Below are positions 57,201-64,000 of a stretch of DNA of 64,000 bases, piece by piece. The stretch comes from Lumbricus rubellus (taxonomy: Eukaryota > Annelida > Clitellata > Crassiclitellata > Lumbricidae): assembly GCA_945859605.1 (NCBI GenBank), contig OX243814.1, positions 28,717,885 to 28,781,884 of the forward strand, in the 5' to 3' direction. Numbering within the stretch: the stretch's first letter is position 1; every line of letters starts with the position of its first letter. The notes below the pieces were generated by a model. That model was given only the letters and a program-made list of their open reading frames with translations. It searched no databases and was not told the DNA's origin. A program made the position numbers and the translations under genes.

Positions 57201-58777
57201 GATACAATCGCTTCTTCTGCTTATCGCTCAGGTGACTTCTATTCCGCAGCACGTACATCTCGCAATCGCTCGACGAAACCTCAACGTTACAATTCAACGG
57301 CATCTTGATGTCATTGTTGCTGCCCAGGCTCGCAACGTCTGAGCTCGACGAGCTATAAACATGCTCGCCTGACGTGTTGCACACAACGTCTTGTCGCTCC
57401 TCTTCGATTGGTTCCGACGACTGCCTCATGTGGCCGCAGACCATGGCAGAATTCGGCTCGTGTGAGCTCTTGCGCTTCCATACGGGCGACGGCTCATTAG
57501 GGTCTGAATCAAGATGAACTAGATAGGGACGCATGTCTGACATCTGACTCGGTAGATGATGTCGACAAGTGTGTGAATGTTCCTTCGGACCGCCCCGTCG
57601 TGTGTACATGTTACCCGTGTATGCCGATTTACCCAGACTCGTGCTCTGCACGAACGAGGGTCTAGCAGTGTACCGCTGCGGCGCACCCCTCAGACAGTTT
57701 CCGTCGATGTCGGAAGGATTCCCGGTAAGGTTCGGAGGGATGGACAGAAACACGTTGTCGTAATCACCGCAGGAAACGGCGGTCGTCAGCGCCGTGCACG
57801 GCGAATCCCGATCGCAGTTGTTCGCAGTTTTGCCCTTGAAGATGAGCGTACAGTCGCCGATTTCGTCCGGGGTTTTGACACAGTCCTCGTCGACGTACGT
57901 CAAGTGGGGCAGGGGTTCGACGGGGGTCGAGACCTTCGACGAAGATGACGACGACGACCAGCCTCGCTCCAGCATCACGTCGTCGTGGTAACAGTCGCTG
58001 GGGGCGACGGCGGAGGCGGCAATTCGCTGCCGACTCTCGAGAAGACTTTCGAAGTTGAAGCTAGGCAGGTCGACAATCATCGGTGTTGGGCTGATCGACG
58101 GAGAGTTACCCTCGCTACCATCGTGAAGCCGCTGCGGTTCCCTCTCTTCCGAGTGGAGCTTTGCCGACCCGACACGTCTCCGGTCGAAATGCATTCGCGG
58201 TGGCGGTTTTTCCAGGTGGAAAAGTCGGTTTTTCCGATCGTTTGGAAATGCGTGATTTCCATTCGCGTGGTGGTGGTGGTCTTTCCTAGCGAACTGTTCC
58301 TTTCCGTCTTTGTTTGACCCTGGTGCGCTGTTCACCTCGATCTCCTGCACGGCCGCTAGGAAGTTGTCGGTCGTCGGAATCTTCTGACAACTCTCCGCGA
58401 TGAGTCGGTTGAATCGGCGGGAACGGCGCGACGAATCGCCCGCTTCCAGCCGCAGCTTCTCGAAGTTACGGTTGAGCGAGAACTGGCGGAACATGTGCTG
58501 GATCTTGAGCGCCGCGCGGTTCGCTCGAGCGTAGCCGCCGTACTTGTCCTCGAGCAGTTTGAGCTGGTCCTCTTCTGATAGGACGAAGAAAGAATTCAGG
58601 ACGGGATCAAAGGAAAGGTTATTGTCGCTGGAGGTTAATGATGTATGACCTTGCGGCTGCTCCGCTGGGGTTCGTCTTCCGGTCTCGTTGTTGTTTGGCC
58701 GGTCGACGTTGTCCGGGATTTTCCGCTGGTTCGCATCGTTCACAGATGACAGGAGGTTCTGAGTTTGTAGTCCTTTG
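39085..58777 (-). CDS. IQSEC: IQSEC/BRAG-family ARF guanine-nucleotide exchange factor, 12 exons, 5' end missing
   Basis: Coding exons in order: 57176-58777, 52867-53028, 48387-48468, 47681-47713, 46140-46314, 45648-45787, 44898-45023, 44262-44361, 43379-43500, 42156-42387, 40282-40322, 39085-39225. All phases agree and give 984 residues to TAA. Domains: IQ motif ([13 protein letters not shown], about residues 86-109), long serine-rich linker, Sec7 domain (about 520-720; [10 protein letters not shown] and [13 protein letters not shown] are its two signature motifs), PH domain (about 735-850; LPHRRL-like [14 protein letters not shown], then LYGMKM), and a tail with [10 protein letters not shown] and [12 protein letters not shown], matching the vertebrate IQSEC tail. 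The family activates ARF6 at membranes and binds calmodulin through IQ. The C-terminus (MDHPPS) lacks the PDZ ligand of some vertebrate forms. The N-terminal codons lie upstream, probably beyond the window. Confidence 0.95.
40055..40212 (+). pseudogene. LINE 3' end: RT C-terminus plus 3' tail
   Basis: Reads [20 protein letters not shown] and [11 protein letters not shown] (LINE C-terminal signature), then the tail GGGAGCGCTTCTGA...GAGAAGCGCTTTATAAAT and an (ATACA)n end. Shows that the short tails elsewhere derive from a CR1/L2-type LINE. Confidence 0.7.
40282..40322 (-). CDS. IQSEC: IQSEC 41-nt microexon
   Basis: Between ATTGTTGTTTCTAG and GATTG|GTAAAT. Encodes [13 protein letters not shown], matching RGRRxSxGSLxS in vertebrate IQSEC. 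Incoming phase 1, outgoing phase 0, both matched by neighbours. Confidence 0.88.
40406..40560 (+). mobile_element. tRNA-derived SINE, 5' truncated
   Basis: Lacks the tRNA head; body from GGGCAAGTCCTTCATTCAC to GAGCGCCTCTGAGTAG...GGGCGCTATAAC, then a (CAAA)n tail. Confidence 0.85.
40634..41481. mobile_element. Non-autonomous hAT element, 848 bp
   Basis: Inverted ends AGGGCCCCCAGAAATT and AAATTTCTGGGGGGCCT. Flanks CACTCTAT and AACTCTAT give an 8-bp duplication with one mismatch. Sub-terminal parts carry many GCGCAA/TTGCGC words. No transposase frame. Confidence 0.88.
41983..42111 (+). mobile_element. LINE/SINE 3' tail fragment
   Basis: GGGAGCGCCTCTGAGTAG...CTTGAAGGGGCGCTATATAAAT followed by (TGAA)n. 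Ends about 45 bp from the IQSEC exon at 42156. Confidence 0.8.
42156..42387 (-). CDS. IQSEC: IQSEC exon: post-PH tail
   Basis: Between CCACGTTTACCAG and GATG|GTAGGC, 232 nt. Reads [18 protein letters not shown] and ends [11 protein letters not shown]; the family shares EMxxxRxxxEL and LSSSLxDL here. Confidence 0.92.
42437..42921. mobile_element. Two opposed LINE/SINE tail-bearing copies
   Basis: A minus-strand copy (42437-42780; tail ATATAGCGCCCTTTCAAG at its left) with a body like that of 56620-56950 (CGAGCTC/GCCCGGCA words), then a plus-strand tail at 42845-42921 ending in (TGAA)n. Confidence 0.75.
43379..43500 (-). CDS. IQSEC: IQSEC exon: PH domain C-terminal helix
   Basis: Between TTTGTGTCCAG and GAA|GTATGA, 122 nt. 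Reads [19 protein letters not shown] and [15 protein letters not shown]. Confidence 0.94.
43750..43916. mobile_element. Non-autonomous hAT element, family C
   Basis: Perfect inverted ends CATGGGCGGAGTTT and AAACTCCGCCCATG. Flanks TATAACAT and TATAGCAT form an 8-bp duplication with one mismatch. Inside an IQSEC intron. Confidence 0.9.
44262..44361 (-). CDS. IQSEC: IQSEC exon: PH domain middle
   Basis: Between TTTGTTTGTATAG and CCGT|GTACGT, 100 nt. Reads [20 protein letters not shown] and [13 protein letters not shown]. It aligns with VTKIFQKKK...FSLYGM of vertebrate IQSEC. Confidence 0.94.
44418..44503 (+). mobile_element. LINE/SINE 3' tail fragment
   Basis: GGGAGTGCCTCTGAGTAG...TATATAAG then (TGAA)n; lies about 57 bp upstream of the acceptor of exon 44262-44361. 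Confidence 0.75.
44898..45023 (-). CDS. IQSEC: IQSEC exon: PH domain strand 1-3
   Basis: Between TTGACTTATTGCAG and CTGCTG|GTTAGT, 126 nt (42 codons). Reads [20 protein letters not shown] and ends [11 protein letters not shown]. Confidence 0.94.
45648..45787 (-). CDS. IQSEC: IQSEC exon: end of Sec7 and linker
   Basis: Between TCGCACTTTAG and CCG|GTACAG, 140 nt. Reads [20 protein letters not shown] and ends [10 protein letters not shown]. Confidence 0.92.
46140..46314 (-). CDS. IQSEC: IQSEC exon: Sec7 motif 2 ([13 protein letters not shown])
   Basis: Between GTTTCTTTTCAG and AGAG|GTAAAT, 175 nt. Reads [17 protein letters not shown], then the hydrophobic helix and [16 protein letters not shown]. 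Confidence 0.95.
46620..46745. repeat. AAT/ACT trinucleotide-rich tract
   Basis: (AAT)n, ACAATGACA units and (TAC)n in an IQSEC intron. Confidence 0.85.
47681..47713 (-). CDS. IQSEC: IQSEC 33-nt microexon carrying the Sec7 catalytic glutamate
   Basis: Between TGTCTTTCTTTTAG and GAG|GTATGG. It encodes [11 protein letters not shown], Sec7 motif 1, whose first glutamate is the 'glutamic finger' (E156 in ARNO). The exon is symmetrical (phase 0-0), so skipping would keep the frame. Confidence 0.93.
48038..48120 (+). mobile_element. LINE 3' tail fragment
   Basis: TTCTTCTCTCGTGGGCTTAC...GGGAGCGCCTCTGAACG...ATAAATG with an ATACAA end, like 40055-40212. Confidence 0.65.
48387..48468 (-). CDS. IQSEC: IQSEC exon: Sec7 ([16 protein letters not shown])
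   Basis: Between CTCATCTTGTAG and CCG|GTTGGT, 82 nt; ends at phase 0 with HFRMP just before the catalytic loop. Confidence 0.93.
48984..51238. mobile_element. TA-flanked non-autonomous DNA transposon, 2.26 kb
   Basis: Inverted ends CCGTATTTTAGCGAATATA (left) and its near-perfect complement at 51238, both flanked by TA. Sub-terminal GCGTGTTATAC words repeat. The interior has a direct duplication (about 50045-50400 against 50445-50730) and three diverged copies of TCGTTCGCACAACGTTAA. A LINE tail fragment sits at 49303-49360. No transposase frame. Inside an IQSEC intron. Confidence 0.85.
51378..51589. mobile_element. Non-autonomous hAT-like element, family C relative
   Basis: Inverted ends CATAGGCGTAG and CTACGCCTATG. 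The body has CATCCGGCCGAAATCTT and GTCGGAAATTT words like other family C members. Flanks ATTATGAT/CATATGAT share six of eight bases. Confidence 0.7.
52425..52643 (-). mobile_element. tRNA-derived SINE, near full length
   Basis: Best-preserved copy: minus-strand head with GTGGTGTAGTGG and GAGGTTCGAATCC, body, tail GCGCCTCTGAGTAGTG...GGGGCGCTAGAAC and (CAAA)n. Confidence 0.92.
52688..52830. repeat. 30-bp tandem repeat, about 4.5 copies
   Basis: Unit GCACGTGTGCGTTTACGC + ATACACAGGAAT. Lies within 40 bp of the donor of exon 52867-53028. Confidence 0.9.
52867..53028 (-). CDS. IQSEC: IQSEC exon: Sec7 helices (KPEKGIQFL...MIGEYLGN)
   Basis: Between TTGTGTAG and GA|GTAAGC, 162 nt. Reads [19 protein letters not shown] and later [19 protein letters not shown], a close match to the vertebrate IQSEC Sec7 start. 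Confidence 0.95.
53148..53367 (-). mobile_element. tRNA-derived SINE, near full length
   Basis: Same family as 52425-52643, with a diverged box B (AAAGTTCGACTCC on the minus strand). Inserted about 120 bp upstream of exon 52867-53028. Confidence 0.88.
53786..54241. mobile_element. Harbinger-like MITE, copy 1
   Basis: Ends GGCGTAAAAAAAATTG and AATTTTTTTTTAGGCC-type inverted repeats containing TGTTGTGTTTCCGGTAA. Flanks TAA/TAA are a 3-bp duplication. An A/T-block section sits near the left end. Confidence 0.88.
54397..55652. mobile_element. Non-autonomous hAT element, 1.26 kb, with internal repeats
   Basis: Inverted ends CAGCGGTTCTCAACC and GGTTGAGAACCGCTG. Flanks AAGTAGCG at 54389-54396 and 55653-55660 are identical. 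The interior is about five diverged 125-140 bp units (TTTAAGCTTCCAATTTAGCA...CAGTGCTAATAGCCATGG-like). No transposase frame. Confidence 0.93.
56620..56950 (-). mobile_element. LINE/SINE tail-bearing element
   Basis: Tail ATATAGCGCCCCCTTCAAG at the left after (TTCA)n, body related to 42437-42780. Confidence 0.75.
57085..57171 (+). mobile_element. LINE 3' tail abutting the IQSEC GC splice donor
   Basis: CACTGGGAGCGCCTCTGA...GAGAGGCGCTTTATAAAT then (AATAG)n, ending at about 57171, four bases from the exon boundary at 57175/57176. Antisense to IQSEC. Confidence 0.8.
57176..58777 (-). CDS. IQSEC: IQSEC exon: linker, IQ motif, start of Sec7 (GC donor)
   Basis: Acceptor GTGCTTTGTGTTTGTAG opens the exon in phase 2 (its first base completes a codon). 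It is 1602 nt and GC-rich against AT-rich introns. It ends [10 protein letters not shown] + AG, followed by GCATGT rather than GTATGT. A methionine upstream at 58884 lies in the intron and is not the start. Confidence 0.93.
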
Positions 58778-59414
58778 CTACAAACACAAAGCACAAATAA
58801 AATTATAGAAAATAAATTGTAACTAAATTTGAATGGCACAGAACTAAGATAGATTTTATCGGAAGTGCTGGACACTGTGGACACTACATCATCTTCAGTC
58901 GAGCAGCAAAAGAATAAGAAGCTGGAATCTTATTTCAATCACTTACTGTCCATGCAAAGTAGTCAATGCACAGTTTTGCACACACATAAAGCATTTCTTA
59001 GGCAGCTCTGAAAGAGGTACGATACATAGTCAATGTTCACGACTTTGTTCACTTGGCCTTGACACATGAAGAAGTCTTCCCTTGTCTCCATTCGACCATA
59101 GAATTTAAGCCCAAAGAACTTATTTCAGTCTACTGCAACACACCATAGATAAAACACTGACGGACGGTTGTCAAATGACAGCCAAACTTTCATCATCAAT
59201 TGTTGCATGCATGCAAAGCGATTTGTTGGTCCAGCTTTCAATTGTTCATTGGAGTTTCAGACAAGCTGTCATTTTTATCGACAAGGTTCAGTGAGCCGAA
59301 TAGAACAGTGAACCCTTTGTACTTCACAGCAGGAGTGCAAAAACATTCAGTAAAGTCTCCAAACCTAGAGGCATAAACAACTGTGCTTTTAACAGCCGAT
59401 AACAAAAACGTTTT

Positions 59415-59515
59415 TAACGTATAATAGCTGAATAGTATTTAACGTAGAATAGCTGAATAGTATTTAACGTAGAATAGCTGAATAGTATTTAACGTAGAAT
59501 AGCTGAAAAGTAAAT
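59415..59515. repeat. 25-bp tandem repeat, about four copies
   Basis: Unit AGCTGAATAGTATTTAACGT + AGAAT. Confidence 0.9.
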
Positions 59516-59975
59516 CGCAACACATCGTTTCTCATCCTCGCAAATCTAATAGTTTGAAGACACAGACTTAACTTTCAAACAGCCATACAGATGCCAAGAC
59601 CAAGCACTTGAACAAAGTCTTGAACATTGATTGACCCTGGCAGCCTTTTTGTCTGAATATTTTAAAAGGCATTGATTATAGTTGCATCAATGTCTACTCA
59701 ACAGTGCCCATGCACTCCAGTCAACCCGAGGACAGCAGCTTGATACCCTGCAAGACAGCCTAAGCAGAATACACATCATTCCACTATGATGACGAATGAA
59801 CTGGAAATACACCTGGAATCTAACGTCAACACATCAAGCAGCAATTGCACGGCTTCCATGAAGGCTAAGCTTACATCAAAATACAAGTTATAGGGAACAG
59901 GACTAGATCTTGTAATTCGAGTACAACCATACAATTGCATTCGGTGACCCACTATAAGCCCAATGAAAGCAGTTA

Positions 59976-60410
59976 GGCGTAAAAAAAAAGTGTTGTGTTT
60001 CCGGTAACGCGACCGACCCATTTTTACGGCCGCGACCCAAATATTTTTGTAAAAAATTTTTATTAAAAAAAAATTTTTTTTCAAAATTTTTTTTTCCCCA
60101 AAAAAATTTAAATTTTTTTTCAAATTTTTTTTTTTTTATCATTTGTATTGACATAACATAAGAGACGTCAACAAAATGAAATTAATAGGACTGTTTCTAG
60201 AGCAGTTTTAGGTGCAGACAGTCGGGAAATAGGCAGTTTATACTTGCTTAGAACACGTACTTTGTTTCAGCGTGCAAAAAAGACTAGTGGGGTATACTTT
60301 TTCGGATAGTCACTGCATAAAAATATTTTACAAAATAAAAATATTTTCCGACCTACCTACCCAATTTTTTTTTAGCTCTGTTACCGGAAACACAGCATTT
60401 TTTTTAGGCC
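59976..60410. mobile_element. Harbinger-like MITE, copy 2
   Basis: GGCGTAAAAAAAAAG start, TTTTTTTTAGGCC end, TTA on both sides. Internal text matches copies 1 and 3 closely (for example CAGTCGGGAAATAGGCAG). Confidence 0.92.
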
Positions 60411-60864
60411 TTATCAGGCAATTGGCATGAAACAAATCCATTTGACAAAAACTTCACAAACATACAAGAATCGAATGACTTTCTATTATAACCGTGACAC
60501 AAATTCCGTCAAGCGGAACACGAAACATCTGAAGTATGACGTGCGTCCAGCTGAATAAATTACAACTTTGGACATATTGTGACAGATCTATGATTGTGAG
60601 ACTGTGACGCATTCAGCTCATTCAGTCACGCCATAGTTCGACAGATTTTGTCACAAAGAACAATCGAAATCGGACAAAGGACAACTAGAAAAAACCGCCA
60701 GAGGGTAAATGAATGAATCACTCACGAGTAAATTGCTAAAGAACAGCTCAACATTCAAAAGATTTACGACTCTGATACTCTGATACATTTGTTCAGCCTG
60801 GCACAAGCAGTATGCTGGGTAGACAGATGCATAATGTAAGAGCATAATGTAACATAATGTAAAG

Positions 60865-61209
60865 CAGTGGTTCCCAACCTTTTTTGACTGTCGGGCCACT
60901 TTTTCTACGTTGGAGGACACGAGGGCCACTTTTTCTTATAATATAGTTAAAGGACGCTAGGGCATTAAGGGGGCCACGATGCTAAAATTTAATTAACTAA
61001 AAGCATATAAAAATTGTTATAGAGTTCAAAATAAAATAATTTGTAATAGAAAATGATTATATTATGTTCTATCCTGTCAAAATTGTCAATTTTTCCTATA
61101 TTTTTTTTACTTCTTTGAGAGATGAGTGCCATTGTTGAGGCTTGGCGGGCCATTTTGTGAGGCCTCGCGGGCCACTTTTGGCCCGCGGGCCACGGGTTGG
61201 GAACCGATG
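60865..61209. mobile_element. Non-autonomous hAT element with perfect 8-bp duplication
   Basis: Starts CAGTGGTTCCCAACC, ends GGTTGGGAACCGATG (last bases mutated). ATGTAAAG flanks both sides (60857-60864, 61210-61217). GGGCCACTTTT motifs near both ends. Confidence 0.93.
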
Positions 61210-61489
61210 ATGTAAAGTAAAAGGCAAGTTGAAGGCCTAATTGGTGCAGCAGTAGGGTGAACTGATTGATCAGCCATTTCAAGTGCATCTCTTCTATTAA
61301 TATCCATCCTCTTGGGAGTCGTTGTTGTTGGGCACTTGGAGTGTAAACATCACATCAGATACATAGACAGAGAAGAGCTTTTAAGCTAAGTTAAGAAACT
61401 GGCAAAGGTATGAAGAAGTGTCAGTGCAACTACATTTTTCTCAGGCTCAGAACACAAAGACATGTGGGAATATGTTCCAAATTTTTCTC

Positions 61490-61585
61490 AGGCTCTATTT
61501 CTTCATTGATCAAATCATTTATCCGATCATTGATCAAATCATTTATCCAATCATTGATCAAACAAATCATTTATCCAAACATCAA
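61490..61585. repeat. 24-bp tandem repeat, about four copies
   Basis: Unit CATTGATCAAATCATTTATC with short variants. Confidence 0.85.
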
Positions 61586-61626
61586 CCACACACACCAACA
61601 ATAGACCACCCTGCCGAATGTACTTA

Positions 61627-62065
61627 GGCGTAAAAAAAAAGTGTTGTGTTTCCGGTAACGCGACCGACCCATTTTTAGGGCCGCGACCCAAATATTTTTA
61701 TAAAAAAATTTTATTAAAAAATTTTTTTTTCTAAAAAAAAATTTTTTTTTTCCAAAAAAAATTTAATTTTTTTTCTAATTTTTTTTTTAAACATTTGTAT
61801 TGACATAACATAAGAGACGTCAACAAAATTAAATTAATAGGACTGTTTCTAGAGCAGTTTTAGGTGCAGACAGTCGGGAAATAGGCAGTTTATACTTGCT
61901 TAGAACACGTACTTTGTTTCAGCGTGCAAAAAAGACTAGTGGGGTATACTTTTTCGGATAGTCACTGCATAAAAAATATTTTACAAAATAAAAATATTTT
62001 CCGACCTACCTACCCAATTTTTTTTAGCTCTGTTACCGGAAACACAACATATTTTTTTTTTGGCC
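61627..62065. mobile_element. Harbinger-like MITE, copy 3
   Basis: Same ends and interior as copy 2, TTA on both sides (61624-61626, 62066-62068). All three copies share one orientation. Confidence 0.92.
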
Positions 62066-62389
62066 TTAGCTCTAAGATAGAGAACCAAAGCTAATAGAAC
62101 TGCTTTCGCAATATAATCTGCCTACGCTGTTACTTCAGCGTCTTAGGTGATCCGTTGAACCTGTCGTGACCTGACCTAGATCAATAACCAGGAACCGTTT
62201 CTCTCACCAGTGATCACCTGCAGTAAAACATAAAAACCTGCAACCGGCTGGGTCTGAGATTACCTTTAAAAACCTATCAACTAACTGACTCCAGTTAAAC
62301 GCTCAGAACTTTCCAGGTAAGAACTGGCCAACAAGTCCAATTACACTGCACTGGCAAACAACCAGCTACTCACAGTCTCACATATAAAT

Positions 62390-62530
62390 ATACATTATAG
62401 CATAAAAAAATACACACACACATCCATATATATAAATATATATATAAACATACTTATACTATATATATATATAATACGTCTGAACTAATAAATATATATA
62501 TATATGTATATGTATGTGTGTGTATACACC
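62390..62530. repeat. TA/TATG-rich tract
   Basis: ATATATA and TATGTATGTG runs with short interruptions. Confidence 0.8.
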
Positions 62531-63854
62531 TGAACTAATATTTGTCTATGCATGAACTGGTACAGGTGTTTATGCAATATTAGCACAATCTGCTTACCCT
62601 AAATCAACATGTCAGAAACACTGTTACCTAGTGATTTAGACATGGACACCACAGAAGCTAGATTAGATATGCAGATAAAGTAAGATAATAGTTACAGGGC
62701 TACAGGCCTCACGCATGGTAATACAGGGTATGCATATCTTTCCCAGGCGAGATACGGTCCTTAACCATACAAAAATAAACGCATTCAAATCTAAATATCA
62801 TATGTGGAGTCCAAATACTGGGCTGTGGTTTCTTATTCGGGGGTTCGCTTAACATAACCACGAGATGTCCCAACAAAATGCATAAAAATAAACATACAAT
62901 TGTTTCGATCTGAATATATTCACACTCTAAGTATAGGGTTGAGCGCTCTTTTTAGCTGGCACATAAACAACAACTTCTTGCACAGATAACATCTAGTTCA
63001 ATGCTCATATGAGTCAATTGCTGTTATGACCTCAGAGACTCATCAAACAATGGAGGCAGAGCATAACAAAGTGCCACAGGCAGAAATTATACATTTGGCC
63101 GCCTCGTTCAATAAATAAATATACAATCCTGGCAAAGAAAGGGAGCAAACAAGCAGGCAATAACATTTTTCATAAGATAAAGAAAAACAGGGTAAAAATT
63201 TCAGGACTTTCGGTCCAACATTTTATGAACTTTATAAGGAAAATATAAAAAATGATTTAGCAGGAAATCACATTAATTAAAGAACTTCAACCCCTCTTGA
63301 TTCCTTAACAGTATAAATTAGCTTTAGTACAGCAGGGAGTCCCCCCAATCCAACACAGCGGCAATGAGTACACCAACCACACACTGTCAGTGGCAAGAAT
63401 AGACAGTGAGGGAGAGGACTGGCAAACCAACCACCCTCAAATGCCAAAGCTATGAAAATAGAGTCGCTTGCTTTTCAAACCCATACATGCCTGTCAGACG
63501 GCTCTTCATCTAGGCAATATAATTTGTGTGGCTGTGAATAGACACATGCATCAAGCATCAGACACAAGAAGAGTCAACATTCCTAGTCTTAGGGAAAAGG
63601 TCCTGCAGCTTTCGATTGATCTATTAAGCAACAGGTGATCCTTGTTCGTGGCTGAGGCATGGATGGGTGGTTATAATTATAACAATCATAATTATCATAC
63701 AGACGTCCTTGGCTGCAGACTCATAATTATAATTATTTAGCACAGTACACTGCGTATATACATTGCATGCAGTAAGGACAACCAAAGAGGCATCCGTTCT
63801 CACAGTCATGATCAGGTTTGTACTCAGTACTCCAACCCAGGATTCCAGTAATTT

Positions 63855-64000
63855 GGTTAACAGACACACACACACACACATGAACCAACCATGTCAAACA
63901 GACAGACAGACAAACATACAGATAGACAGGCAGACAGACAGACAGACAGACATACAGATAGACAGGCAGACATACAGATAGACCGGCAGGCAGACAGACA
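63855..64000. repeat. (CA)n and (GACA)n microsatellite reaching the window edge
   Basis: CACACA run at 63863-63881 followed by GACA units to the end. Confidence 0.92.

Larger units (their letters stand above)
58778..64000 (-). other. IQSEC: 5' intron of IQSEC (no coding exon recognised)
   Basis: Carries the elements listed separately and otherwise AT-rich unique-looking sequence. No minus-strand exon ending in phase 2 that resembles an IQSEC N-terminus was found, so the first coding exon is probably outside the window or too short to recognise. Confidence 0.6.

Noticed and set aside
57569..58317. Plus-strand frames of 110 to 123 codons
   Set aside because: Antisense to the large IQSEC exon; they stay open because that exon is GC-rich and constrained.
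58778..58884. Upstream methionine as the IQSEC start
   Set aside because: A strong acceptor (TTTGTGTTTGTAG) lies between it and the conserved part; the extension is intron-like and hydrophobic by chance.

Overview
Animal nuclear DNA, probably from a marine spiralian (annelid, mollusc, brachiopod or nemertean grade). The evidence is spliced genes with GT/GC-AG introns, TATA and AATAAA signals, dense short transposons and microsatellites, and a neuropeptide precursor of the EFLGamide type, known to me from spiralians. The species is not identifiable from sequence alone, and the phylum call rests mainly on that one precursor.

Three genes can be assembled exon by exon with matching splice phases. 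(1) 2.4-3.6 kb, plus strand: a compact two-exon gene for an 80-residue arginine-rich protein with an acidic N-terminus, resembling a sperm protamine precursor. Its promoter has two tandem X-box/CCAAT units, a TATA box and an initiator, and its intron starts with a long hairpin that contains the 5' splice site. (2) 6.5-10.7 kb, minus strand: a two-exon prepro-neuropeptide of 167 residues with a signal peptide and five identical FSEFLGG repeats between basic cleavage sites, predicted to give FSEFLG-amide (EFLGamide/TRH-type). (3) 39.1-58.8 kb, minus strand: twelve coding exons giving 984 residues of an IQSEC/BRAG (Drosophila schizo/loner) ARF guanine-nucleotide exchange factor, with IQ motif, Sec7 domain, PH domain and C-terminal tail. 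Only the extreme 5' coding end is missing, probably beyond the right edge. The catalytic glutamate of Sec7 lies on a 33-nt microexon, and the first intron here uses a GC donor a few bases from a retroposon tail.

The region from 10.7 to 35 kb is mostly accessory DNA: microsatellites (CATC, TACA, GACA, CT, ATC), short DNA transposons and a few exon-like islands I cannot assign. The mobile elements sort well by their target-site duplications. There are many non-autonomous hAT-type elements with 8-bp duplications, three copies of a Harbinger-like MITE with TTA/TAA duplications, two TA-flanked elements, and a LINE with partner SINEs that share its 3' tail. These also fill the IQSEC introns.

The three genes look independent (sperm chromatin, peptide signalling, ARF signalling); nothing suggests they act together. 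All calls come from reading the sequence; no alignment or database search was run.
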